DNA of 64,000 nucleotides from Agriotes lineatus (taxonomy: Eukaryota; Arthropoda; Insecta; Coleoptera; Elateridae): NCBI GenBank assembly GCA_940337035.1, contig OW679202.1:51849763-51913762 (forward strand), given 5' to 3'. Below the pieces are notes generated by a model, which saw only the letters and a program-made list of their open reading frames with translations, made no database searches and was not told the origin of the DNA. The translations under genes and the position numbers were made by a program. Position 1 is the first letter of the stretch. Every line of letters starts with the position of its first letter. This document shows, one piece after another, positions 23,687 to 34,760 of the stretch.

Positions 23687-25440
23687 TATATGAAAAACAG
23701 AGGAGGCCCTAAAATAGAACCTTGTGGCACTCCGCTTATTAATTCCCCGCAGTGGAAAATTTATCGGATAATCCAACACGTTGTGATCTGTGGGACAAAT
23801 AATTATTAATTAATAGTGCAGTCTTTAGAAGTGAACCCAATAAAAGAAAGAATAGCCAACAGTATATCATGATTTATAGTATCAAATGCTTTTGTGTAAT
23901 CAAGTAATACAAGAATAGTTAGTTCAGAAATAATGTCATCTGCAATATTTAAAAGAGCCGTTGTATATCTATGTCCAGATAGAAATCCAGATTGAGTATC
24001 TGGAAGAACTTTATATTTATTCAAATGTAGTTTAATTTGAGAATTCATTATTGTTTCAATAACCCAGGATAAAACGGGCAAAATACGGATGGGCCGTAAA
24101 TCTTTAAGTTGGGTAGGATTACTAACTTTAGGCAAAGTAATAATAAAGGCTTGCTTCCAGCAGGCGGGTAAGATGCTATTTTCCAAGCAAACATTTATAA
24201 TGTGTCAGATATAAGGGAGTAAAAAGGGAAACCATAAACGCAATAATCTAATATTTAGCTGATCCAATCCAGTAGAATTGGAAGTAAGAGCAGAAAAAGT
24301 TTGAAGGACTACCGTTGGTGACACTTAGAAAAATTTGAATGTGTTGGCCACCTCAGGTTTTATTTTTGTAAAATGAGATGCAATTTAAGGGGGAGTACTA
24401 TTATTGGGAATGCAATCAATAAAATAATCATTTATATCATTCACATTTGACAAATTTTCTGGAATGCTATAAACTCTAGGGTTACGGCAAATATTCATGT
24501 CTTTGAGAGTTCTTCAAAATGTTTTGGAAATGGAAGAGCTTGCCAAATGTTTCAGATAATTTTTCTTTTCCAGTCTACAATATATGTAGCATGATTGCGT
24601 CGAGTTTTATAATAACTCCAATGGTCTATTTATCTGGTTTTATTGAATTTAATTAAAGCTTTGTCGCGCAACCGGTTAACGGTTAACCACGGTGCTTTCG
24701 GTTTGGTAATACGCGAGGTAATAAAAAACGCATGTTTGTCAAATAACGGGATTAAGTTATCGTTTAAAAATGTTACTTTAGCGTCTACATCATTATGATA
24801 AAATATAGTTTGCAAAGGAATTACTTGCATATCAGCTGGGACATCAACGTCACAATATACAAGAAAATGATCACCAACTTGAAAGGCAATAACACCAGAG
24901 TAGTTCACATTATCTATATTAGTAGTAAATATTAAATCAATAAGCGTAACAGAAGTTGCCGTAATTCTAGTTGGCTTATCAATAATTTGAGTAAGGCCAT
25001 AAGCTTCAAGCAAGGCGGTAAAACGATTAACACCACAATCAGTTGATTGAAAAAAATCAAATTTGGATCTCCCACATGGGTAATATGATCATGAGCGATT
25101 CTCCAAATTCCTTTACAAATTCGTCTATTTTAATAGATGAATTTGGATGATAGTAAATTACACCTAATAGCTAATAAGCTTGGTAGTTTTAAATTAACCC
25201 AGAGCTGTTCACTATTAGAATGTATTTTAATTACGCTATACTTGATAGAGTTGTTAATATAAAAAGCTACCCCCGCCTATTTTCAATTATATTAACATTC
25301 TTACTAGGTACATTATTACAAAGCCCGGTCTCACGTACTGCAACAACGTATATAAGAATTATGGGTAACGTGTTCACGAAATTCATTAAAATTTGCAGAC
25401 AATGAGCGAACATTCTATTGCACCAGTCTCAGGTTAGCAC

Positions 25441-26014
25441 GCAAGGTAGTACTTTTTCTGCTTTAGAAATAAACAAAAACGTGCATGCATTGATGTCAAA
25501 TGAATTGACAGCAAAACCCTTTTGCCTTATTATTGTCATCATTATGTATGTATTATTACGGTTTGATTCTACCACGTTGTAACGCCTTTGTTATTTTATA
25601 ATTGACTTAAACCTTTACTTTATTTTATTCTCAATCAATTCTTTTTAAAATTGAATTTAATTAACTCATTTGCCTTATTTAACTATGGATTATCAAAATT
25701 ATTAACTGCTAGCTTCGGTAGAAACACTTGACTGAATAACAGGCCGGATTCTTTATAATCTAGATTGCTTATATTCTGAAATTTGATTTTCTTATTTTTA
25801 TGACTACTCGTACATCTGTCAACTGAGACTTCAAACCAGTTTTAAAAAATCAATTACAAATACTTTATCGTTACATTTTGTCATTCCACAATATCAAATG
25901 GTAAGTACTCCCTTAAGTAAAATTAACTTACTTCATTCTTTCCATTTTCTTTCAGGTTTTATTTTAAATACCTGTATTCTATTACCTGTTATTGGACTCG
26001 ACACTCTCCTCTAT
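25441..26014. other. Unassigned AT-rich DNA
   Basis: No ORF or repeat. A pyrimidine-rich stretch ending TTTCTTTCAG at 25946-25955 resembles a splice acceptor just before the coding-like stretch that follows. Confidence 0.4.
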
Positions 26015-26431
26015 TAAGCCCAAACAATCCAGCAACCTCACCAAGATCTCCCAACTTCCAACAACAACGTCAGCACGAACTCCGCCAGAAACACACCTGA
26101 ATCCTCAAAGTCTTCCTTGTCCTTTAAACACGACAAGGCACCTTCCAACCTTCCGCAGCAGCAACATCAGCAACAGCAACAACCATCCTTGTAGTCCCAC
26201 CAAAATCTTCAAGCTACCGACATCTTGTATCACGAACCTCGACCAGATGCATGCCCCAAAATGTCACTTAATGAGAAGCCTGTCGAATCAGAACTCCTTG
26301 TCGAATCTGAACTCCTCCAGATGAAAAATCTCCAATCCACCCCACAAAACGCTCACTCTGCTAATGATCTCGATCTAAACCACATCTTTTGTAAACCATT
26401 CGTTTGTTTTCCAATTCAGTTGATGCAATGA
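26015..26431 (+). pseudogene. Gln/Ser-rich coding-like frame with one stop
   Basis: A plus-strand frame runs from a stop near 26012 to a stop at 26429-26431, about 138 codons with a single TAG at 26192. It is Gln-, Asn-, Ser- and Pro-rich (QPHQDLPTSNNN, then PQQQHQQQQQPSL) and after the TAG carries ESELLVESELLQMKN, a short internal duplication of a VESELL block. Base composition is clearly more GC-rich than both flanks, which favours former coding use. No domain was recognised. It could be a host exon fragment or the Gln-rich N-terminus of a transposon Gag/ORF1. A second overlapping frame (25992-26324) is open too but is Thr/Ser/Pro-rich in the way expected of a shadow. Confidence 0.35.
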
Positions 26432-27769
26432 CATTTTACAAAAAACTCAATTCAGCATTCCTTTTCTTTTATTTGCTTTTTTAGATTATAACTGTATTAC
26501 TTTGGTATACTCACCGCCTTCTTTATCTTCATCTATATATTCTGCACATCTTCTATGCTTCTAACATTTTACCTTTTATTCTTTTATACCATGCCAATTT
26601 TATTTCAAAATTTAACCCTTTTATATATCAAATATCTTTTTTTAAACTTTTATAAAGGGGTTTATTTTTATAATTTCAAACGATACATCATTTTTGTTAT
26701 CAATTATTTTTACATTCTAATCAATAAAAATCACCTTTTTTTCCTACCTTTTCAATTTTAAAATAAGGAAAATGTGGAATATTGTTTGATTCTCGCCTTA
26801 TGTGAAAGTGTAAATTAGCAAGTAAATATTAAATAGCGTGATACTAACGGCGTGTCGGATTGAATTTGTCTCTAACATGAATAATATCTTGTAAGATAAG
26901 GTCATTGTCGCGCTGCTCTTGTTGGCAGACGGTGGTAGAATGGTAGAAGGCCACTGACAGGGTTGGGATGTTAGTGTCAACTGTTTGTTCTAAAACTTAA
27001 TGCGGGATTGTAATAGAAAAAATTGGTGGGAAAATATAAATATATGTATATGTACGTGAAATGCAAAGTTACTTAGTTTAGACAATGTAAAAGCTTCCCA
27101 AACAACAAATCTTTTTAAAATGTATTTTTTTAACAATTAACACAAAACTAAACATACATATCGACTAAACAACTCAAAGATCTTTTCGCATCTATCCATT
27201 TTTCACACTGCCCTGTTCTTCGTAATAAAAGCACTAAACAACATCTTTTCTCCAGTTATTATATTTGATATTAAAGCACGTTTCATGAGTAAACAAAATA
27301 ATATGTGGAGTCGCCATCCCCAGGCGGGTGACTTGTAATTTTCAGAACTCCTTCAGAACGGCTACAAATGTAATAAAGAATTATTCAAATAAGCAATACA
27401 TCTTCTAAAGTTATAAAAACAAATTTTAATGTATTATCGAACTCAACATTTTTATCTAATTAAAGATTAATATTAAAGTATACAAGATGCTAAGAAGGTT
27501 CAAAATTGTCGTACGTATTATTTATCAATGACCCGCTATGCAGCAGAACTTTGCAGTGACTTTTCGCGTGGAGCATAATATACAATAATAATAAAGATGT
27601 GAAAAATGTAAAAACTTTTCTCTATTTCAATTCCTTGTAAAATTTTAAGATTTTGCAAGTTTATGCCAGACTTGAAAAATAGCCTATTTCATGCGGCCGT
27701 TTGGACGCGGAGACAGAAGGTAGTATATTAGATAAGTGTTGAAATAATTCTGAATATATAAAAAAGGCA
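26432..27769. other. Unassigned DNA
   Basis: 26440-26770 is strongly T-rich on the plus strand. A GC-richer patch at 26840-26990 has no identifiable ORF. Nothing else seen. Confidence 0.4.
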
Positions 27770-28160
27770 GTATGTTCCTCCAACGATTTTAAACAAAAAA
27801 AGATATATGAACCAAGGCCGAATTCGAAAAAAAATTAAAATGCTGCCGCTTACATCCGGGATAGACCTCGAGTACTGCGAAATGCGACTAATTCTCTAGT
27901 ACGAAGAGCTCAACGCTGCATTGAAAACGAAGGTGGCCATTTTGAACAGTTAATGTAGTTTTAATAAAGTTATCTCACTAGAATTGTTATTATGTTTTAA
28001 GGAAAACGGTTATTTTCTACATCCATGAATTTTTCTTTAGTAGGCTAGAATTTCTTTATTCTTTCGAATCGGTCCTATATTCATATACCTTTTTTTGTTT
28101 AAAATCGTTGGAGGAACATACTGTTAAAGTTTGGATGATTCCTCCTGAATCACCCTGTAT
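27770..28160. mobile_element. Foldback MITE with one eroded end
   Basis: 27770-27832 (GTATGTTCCTCCAACGATTT onwards) is inverted at 28060-28122. The right side continues ~38 bp further to CACCCTGTATA at 28151-28161, a Tc1/mariner-type tip also seen inside the MITE at 14425. The matching outer ~38 bp on the left are missing or unrecognisable. No ORF. Confidence 0.65.
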
Positions 28161-28546
28161 ATAAGCGTTGAAAATAATTTTAAATAGAAATACATTTATT
28201 GTACTGGTAAATGAATAATACTATGCTATATTTAATCGATTAATGCTTCAAATGTTTAATATGCTTCTAATATGTGTTCTGTTTGGACCGAAACTAGTCG
28301 ACTTCGAGTTTTGTTTATAATGATAATACTTAACAATAAACTGTTAAATTTTAAAGTTATCAATTATTTGCGTTGTTATGAACCCACTAACTGAAGATAA
28401 TAGCAGAAATAAGAATAATAATAAATAATAATATAAAAAGATTAATTTTAATAATCAAAATTTATTCTTGCCATTTTTACCATTATAATACGTATTACTC
28501 TTAAAATAAAATATATACAATTTTTTAAAATATAAACAAGAAGCAT
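28161..28546. other. Unassigned very AT-rich DNA
   Basis: No ORF, repeat or RNA signal found. Confidence 0.45.
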
Positions 28547-28828
28547 CTACGCATTAATTTCATAATTGTACGAAATGCCTCTTAAAAATTCTACAATGTT
28601 ACTATTGTTTGCACCGTATACATGATTATATTGATTATCTTCAACCAAATTTTTTACTCGTCTATCAGCCTGGATAAATTTTTGTTTTTTTTTTTAGTGG
28701 GCTCAGTTCCCGCAAGTAACTGTTCATAAGCAACATCTTTCCCTCGTTAAACAGTTTTCAGACTGTCGATAAATCTCCAAATGGTTGGATGGTTCATCGA
28801 TAGCTCTGTTTGTACCCAATCTCTATTC
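28547..28828 (-). pseudogene. MULE-related transposase, C-terminal fragment
   Basis: The minus strand reads TELSMNHPTIWRFIDSLKTV, a stop, then DVAYEQLLAGTEPTKKK, and after a frameshift in a poly-A run continues RRVKNLVEDNQYN and VEFLRGISYNY to a stop at 28547. The order NHPTIWxFIxxL - Gln-Leu-Leu-Ala-Gly - Lys-rich - VEFLRGI matches the C-terminal part of the MULE-transposase-domain (often FLYWCH-linked) proteins widespread in insects. The catalytic core is not present. Broken by one stop and one frameshift. Confidence 0.6.
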
Positions 28829-29042
28829 ATTTATTATTTGTTACTTATTATTTTAATGTAATAAATCTCCGCAAAAGATTTGTTAGTATTTACCGGAAAG
28901 TTAAAATTTCTAACATGTTTTCGTCGAACCTGCTAGTACTATTAATAAAATTCTAATTCTTGGACGTGCGTTAGGTAATTTTCGTTATTTAAAATAAATT
29001 TTCACACCTATTAATAGTAAAGCTAGCGAATACTAATATACA

Positions 29043-29104
29043 AACGGCCGCGCCCGAACGGCCGCACCCAAACGGCCGCACCCAAACGGCCGCGCCCAAA
29101 TGTC
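29043..29104. repeat. 14-bp GC-rich minisatellite
   Basis: Four tandem units of AACGGCCGC(A/G)CCCA followed by a decayed fifth. Nearly all G/C in AT-rich surroundings. Confidence 0.9.
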
Positions 29105-30660
29105 CGGCTCCGTCTTATTTCTTATGTATGGGTATTATGATGCACGTCTTCCAAGATTCAGGTATTATTTCTTGTTCCCATATCTTTCAAGTATTATGTG
29201 TATTCGTTCCCATAATTTATTCTATCCCGCTATTCTCATTTGAACATAAATGCTATCCTCTCCTGTAAGTAGGCGCTTCAATTTTTGATTTCGGTCCTGT
29301 ATACTTTCACTCCTCGTGGTGCTCTGTCTCGACTCTATTCAGCAAATCTACGAAATATTCTTTCCATCTAATAGTTATACTAATTTTATCGCCGAGCGGT
29401 GCTCCACTTTCTTCGCTAACTTTGATAGATCGTGTTTGGAAGCCCTTTCGCTTTTTTTTAAGTTTACTATTTTTCTGTTTAGCAATTCTTTTTCTCGCTC
29501 TTAATAACCTCCTTTATAGCTCTATCATATTCTTTTTGACTCCTTGTTGTTCTTCCTCAATGATCGTTTTGTGCTTCTCTTGTGTTGCTAATTGGCATTC
29601 TTGCTCAAACCGCTTTTAATTGACCAATTTTTTCCTTTTCTAATAGTTCTTCTGCAGCTCTGGTTATTATATCTTTAGTGTTCTTTGCCGCCACTTCTTT
29701 AGGATTACCTTCCGGTGTTTCGTCTATTATGTTCTCTTGGTAGCTATTTCTTCCTACTTCTGGTTTTTAACATTTTTCTCTATCAACCTGGGCATTAAAA
29801 CTTCCGATCATTGCTTTAATACTTTGTTTCGTGTGTTTACCATATATCCCCTCCAATTTCTCATAGTCTTCTTTAATTCTTTCCTCCTTAATTTCTGTAG
29901 ATGAATGAACACTTGTGAAATTAACATTTTTAGTTTTGGTTTTAAATCTTTAGCTGAACATTTCTTGACAGGTACAAAATCTATTATTCTTGTTTGATGA
30001 AGAACCCCGTTCCGAACGTGTGTTGTGTGCCTCCATTAGAGCATTATGTATTTATCCATTATACGTATATCGTTATTCGCCCATCTGGTTTCTTGTAATG
30101 TGACTTGAAGGGATTTTAATCTATACCAGCTTTTCGAATTCCACGAAACTGGAAAGAAATAATTTTCCTTTCTTTGTTGCTTTACTCGTATTCACTTTTT
30201 TCTCATTTCAGATGCTCTTCTCGAATTTATTTAACAGTTTCCTTATTTACGGTAAAGGGACTGTAAGCCCAAGAGAGTTGTCAGCCTGACGCCCAATCCT
30301 TAACATAAGCAGGGATAATGTGAATCTATTCTAACTCCAACCCACAGAGAGAACCTCTTTAATTATGTTCTTTTCACTCAAATGACTCGCTTTGTTTAAC
30401 ACATCTTTTTCGCTTCCAAAGTATTCATCTCTACAACTACTGTTTTCGAACTGCCTTTAGTATTTAATTACCAATAATTTTTCATTTTTATGCTCACCTT
30501 GAACTCATTTTCTATAAATTTTTCCACTCCTTTAGCTTCTTCCCCTTGATTCAGAGATATGTCCTTAATATAATATTCTGTTTTTTCTTCTATTATTTAT
30601 ATCTTTTTCTTGCACTTGAAAAGAACTTTCGCTTAAATGGAAGCATTAAAATTTTACCCA
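29105..30660 (-). pseudogene. LINE with ORF1 end, endonuclease and RT start
   Basis: The minus strand first shows an ORF1-like C-terminus (EEAKGVEKFIENEFKVSIKM at ~30550-30490). Next comes the endonuclease start LQVTLQETRWANNDI at ~30110, holding the conserved QETRW motif, then IDFVPVKKCSAKDLKPKLK (~29980) and NAQVDREKNV (~29780), the counterpart of the NAKVG motif. The linker SYQENIIDETPEGNPKEVAA (~29750) and RSQKEYDRAIKE follow. At 29200-29105 a shifted frame gives EQEIIPESWKT-like sequence, the first RT block. It stops at the minisatellite, so most of the RT is missing. Same general family as the LINE at 5500. Confidence 0.7.
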
Positions 30661-31695
30661 AATTCATAATAAGTCATACAAGTTTTTCCTGATTCTTTAG
30701 TCAGGACAGAATGTACACCGGTAACCACAATATGTATAAAAAGGCTTCTATATCGAAGAGTAATGTCGAGTGGATGTGGGGCAGGTGGCGCCCCTAACAC
30801 AGAGTTCTCATTTTAGTAGCTATACGAGGATTTTAAAAAATCTGAAACTGTGTCACTTCCAGTTTGAAGTGGATCCCATAAGTAGTTTTCGAGTTGGGAA
30901 GAAATATAAAAATAAAAATTTAACTATTCGGGAGCGCCACATCATAAAGGTGCATTTTTAGCTAATGCTCTTTTTCCCCATTTTAATAAAATTCTTTTTG
31001 AAATACTTTGTATATAATTGGTTTAAACAATTGCAGAACAACCTTTCTTCTAAGAGAAATATTTTTTTTCCAGCGTCTTGTGCAGCTTTTCGTTGGATAC
31101 ATTTTCATGAAGCAGCATTTCAATGCCGTGTGCTTGTCTTTCTTGTCAATGCTGTTCGTCTAAGTGCTGAAACAACCAATTTAGAAAAAAAAAGTAAAAA
31201 AAAAGAATTTACGCACACTTTGCATTATCAAAGTGAGTTGGGTAATTAGGGTAATTCGCATTCGGGGTTCTGAATCATAACTAGCCCGTTGATAATCTAA
31301 ATGTTTGTTGCCTTTGCTCTTAGTCTCTAAAATTTGCCAAATATTTATTGGTCTTAAAGTACTGCAACAGATTATTTAATGAAAATGTGTACATTAGCAA
31401 TGCCATTAAGAATACAAACCTTTTTTTTTCTAAAAATCCAGAAAAAATCTCGAAATCGTCGACACTCTCACTCTCATTTCATATACATTCTGTTGTATTG
31501 AATGAGTTAACTATGTACTGTTCTTGAACAATTCACTAGCAATTTGTTTCATTTTTTACTAACACAAAACGTAGGACGTAGTAAGTCAATATTTTAAAAT
31601 TAAAACTTACACTTTGTGAAACTACAATACCCTTTGACGCCTAAATTATCCACACAAACGAAACATTTACATTGTGTATCCCATAGAAATCAATG
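30661..31695. other. Unassigned DNA
   Basis: Nothing recognised. The segment 30775-30955 is more GC-rich and opens and closes with GGCGCCC / GGGAGCGCC-like blocks, possibly a short imperfect inverted repeat. Confidence 0.35.
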
Positions 31696-32130
31696 TATAT
31701 ACAGGGTTTACCAATAAGAAGTTTCATTTTAAATTGCGTGGCATTTTTTTAACTGTCAAACATAGATCTGTGATTTCTTGGCATTTGACAAGTAAAACAA
31801 TACAAATATAGAAAACTGAACGATATACCCAAAAACAAAGCACAGAAATAGTAAAAAGTACTATAAATATGGGAACGGAAACATAAATTGGCCGCTCTGG
31901 TCGTGCAATCTGACACCGTTTAACCTTTTCCTTTGGGGCTACGTAAAGGACGAAGTCTACGTCAATAATCCGCAAACAATTCAAGCTTTCCAAGACAATG
32001 TTCAAGCTGTCTCGAGGAATAGATGCCCAATTATGACAAAAACTAGTACAGTACTTCCTCAAAAAGATGTCCATTTGTCACAGAAGCCGAGCCGGCCATT
32101 TACCAAATATCGTGTTCTTAATTTAATTGT
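31696..32130 (+). pseudogene. Mariner-like transposase C-terminal relic
   Basis: At 31885-32000 the plus strand reads NWPLWSCNLTPFNLFLWGYV then KDEVYVNNPQTIQAFQDNV. This is the WPPRSPDLTPLDFFLWG...VY motif of mariner-like DDE transposases, with the catalytic Asp replaced by Asn in the LTPFN segment. A possible left terminal repeat, TATACAGGGTTTACC, lies at 31696-31712. Only ~170 bp separate it from the C-terminal motif, so the N-terminal two thirds of the gene are deleted. A right tip was not found. Confidence 0.7.
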
Positions 32131-33619
32131 GGGATTTATATTTTGTATCGAAATAAAAATATTGCTACTTTTGTAACAAAAATTTGTTTTAATTAATTTA
32201 AAATAACTGCTCTTACTGTAGAAACCTATACTTGGTATAAGATAACAAGCTCAATATAATGGGTTATGCGGGACGGGATAATGTTTAGATAGATAGCTAA
32301 TTATTAAAACAATCGCAAATAATTGGATAAAAATCAGTTTCGTGATTTCTTATTAATTTCAAATATTCTAGCAAATGTATCACCTTCATTAAATTAATTT
32401 CGGTAAGGGTTTACCGGAAATTCATCAGTAACTGGTTTAAATGTATTTACAACGTACACGTGAACTTAATTCCTTTGACGGCACCCTTGAGCATTTCAGG
32501 TTCCATATTTGTACCTGTTTAGATACGTTTAGGAATTGTTAAAGCCCGTATAATTTTCATTTCCAATAAAACGTGTTGGAATTGAACAGCCTTACTATAA
32601 AAGCTCAACCGAATCAATTCCATTGGATTGATTTTGTCTACAAATATAGATCTATAAATTCTATATATCCGATGTAAGCTTGTGTATTAGACTCCATCGA
32701 GTTAATACGCTGCATTTGGTGCGCCTCCAGACGTCAACTACTCGAAATCTAGACAGATTACAGCAACAAAACTGTTTCTTTGAAACTCGTCGGTTTCTTT
32801 ATCTATTTTCGTCTGCATCGGTTTGAAATTGTTTTAAACTGAGTACGCATCGACCGCCACAGTTCGTTTGAATAATAACATCCATTTCACACTATTCTGC
32901 TTTTCAGAAAAGTTGATAAATTCCCAAGACAAAACTAACCCTGAACACAGTCACTGCTTCTAGGACTCGGGATGCATTTTTATTACACACCCGAAATCGT
33001 CACCTCAATTTGGAATATAAAAATCATTACCAAGATTTGTGACTTAGATAAAAATGTTGGATTGCAGTTATTCTTTGTAGGACAATGAATACCTTGTGTT
33101 GGCGCTATAATAATTGAATTTTAATTATGTGATTAAATAGTAACCTCTCCTGTCGTTGCTGATAATCCTCAAATGAGCTTTGACTTAGATTTAACAGAAA
33201 CAAGGTGAATATTTCGCCATAAATTCCCCAGATCCAGTCTTTATTAATTATTCGAATACAATGAAAGCGCTTGAGCAACGGAATAATAAAAATGTGTGAC
33301 CATTGTACTAGTAAAATTAATCTGGGCGTGAAAAGCCATCATTAGCTGGAGGTAACATTTGAACAAATGTTGGTTAAACAAGCCTAAGATATACCAAAAC
33401 CAAATTGGAAGATTTAGTAAAGTTCTTGTACTGGACGATGTCTAAAATATCAAAATGGTAACTTATGCGCTATGGAAAGTAGGTGTATGCATTTGGGGTC
33501 AGTATTTCAAACGCTCTACAGCTCCATTCTGAATAGTTCACCAATCGCTAGTGTTGCTTCAAGGGTATTAAATATGATTTTCAGATATTTTTTATACATT
33601 TTTGTTATACATGGTAGGC
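32131..33619. other. Unassigned DNA
   Basis: No coding motif, tandem repeat or inverted repeat was found. Confidence 0.45.
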
Positions 33620-34760
33620 ATTGAACAGGCCTTTTAGGACCATAGCTTGGTTGTTTGTTTCCATTTTTTCATATCTCTAGCTCTTCCTTTCTAATTGGTT
33701 ATATTCTTCTCCTTCAAGTCCTTTAGTATCGCTTCACGCCACCGCTTCTTTGGTCTGCCTCTTCTTTTATTATAATCTGGTTCCCGCCAAGCAATTCTCT
33801 TCACTACTCTATCTCCTTCCATTCTTTCAATGTGTCCCAGCCATTGTCACCTCCTCGCTTTTATAGCCATATCTATTTTGGGTTCCTTATACATACTGTA
33901 AATTTCTTCGTTCGTTCTTCTGACATAGATGTCTTCAATTTTTTTCCCTCCGAATACTTTCCTCAATACCTTCCTTTCCCATCTTAACAGTATATTCTTA
34001 TTGAACATCCGTGTCTCACCCCCCTACAAAGCGGTTAGTCTTATTACTGTCTTATATATGGATAGTTTGGCCTTTCTTGATAAATGTTTTGATCTTAACA
34101 AATGTTCCATGCTTCGATACATATATTTGCCTTACTTAACCTTGCTTTAATATCTCGCTGTACATTGCAATTATTAGTTAGCCTTGCACTTCTTCAAATT
34201 TCATTTTTCCGTATTGCGTGTGTAGTTCGAGGTAGTTTCTTTTGTCTTGTGTTTCTTGGATTTTCATAAATTTACTTTCCTTCTGATTCACTTGCAATTC
34301 CATCTTGTGTAGTTGTTTCTCGGACTATCTTTGTGCCTCTAGCTACTATCGTTACATCGTCAGCGTAAGCGATGACTTGGTCACTCTTGTACAGCAGGTG
34401 TCCACTGCGATTCAGTTGACTGTTATACGTAATTTTTTTTAAATACTGCATTGAACAATAACGTTAATAAGGGATCTCCTTGTCTCAGACCGGATGTCAC
34501 TACAAATTCTTCCGATATTCCTTCCCTTGCCTTTATGTTACTTCTTGTTTTGTTTATCGTCATATTCAGGATTCCTATCAATTTTGCAGGCACTTTAAAA
34601 TGTTTCATAGTCTCTATTACTCTGTTTCTCTTTATGGAATCGTATGCCTTTAGGAAATCTATGAATATTAAGTTCGCTGGAATTTTGTCCTCATAGCTTG
34701 TTTTCAACAGTTCCTTCATTGGAAATATCTGGTATTTTTGTTATGTTGCTTATATATACG
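33620..34760 (-). pseudogene. LINE reverse transcriptase, 5'-truncated
   Basis: The minus-strand frame 34719-34423 contains RT motif A, IFIDFLKAYDSI, and motif B, SGLRQGDPLLTLLFN. A frameshift of the A/T run at 34432 follows. The catalytic box reads VIAYADDVTIVARG at ~34378-34340 and is intact. The post-RT region has ETQDKRNYLELHTQYGK (~34230) and, near 33840-33740, the GHxxRMEGDRVVKR / RGRPKKRW pattern in shifted frames. The 3' end is near 33620. The endonuclease is absent. Among LINEs here it is the only one with a complete YADD plus motifs A and B close together, suggesting a fairly young copy. Confidence 0.82.

Larger units (their letters stand above)
21300..25440 (-). pseudogene. Near-complete LINE ORF2 (jockey/CR1 type), split by a transposon
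   Basis: On the minus strand the endonuclease begins near 25437 with NVRSLSANFNEFREHV, continues GVAVYINNSIKYSVI (~25260) and, after a frame change, KPTRITATSVTLIDLIFTTN and GVIAFQVGDHFLVYCDV (~24960-24850). RT motifs follow: FIITLPKVSNPTQLKDLRPI, motif A LVLLDYTKAFDTINH (~23910) and motif B SGVPQGSILGP (~23730). The frame is then interrupted at 23688 by the foldback element and resumes at 21843 with the catalytic FYADDAQLYYSF. The thumb region ends at 21325. Removing the insert and one TA copy rejoins the frame across the Ile-Tyr between motif B and YADD. Several stops and frameshifts elsewhere disable it. ORF1 was not found upstream. Confidence 0.88.
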
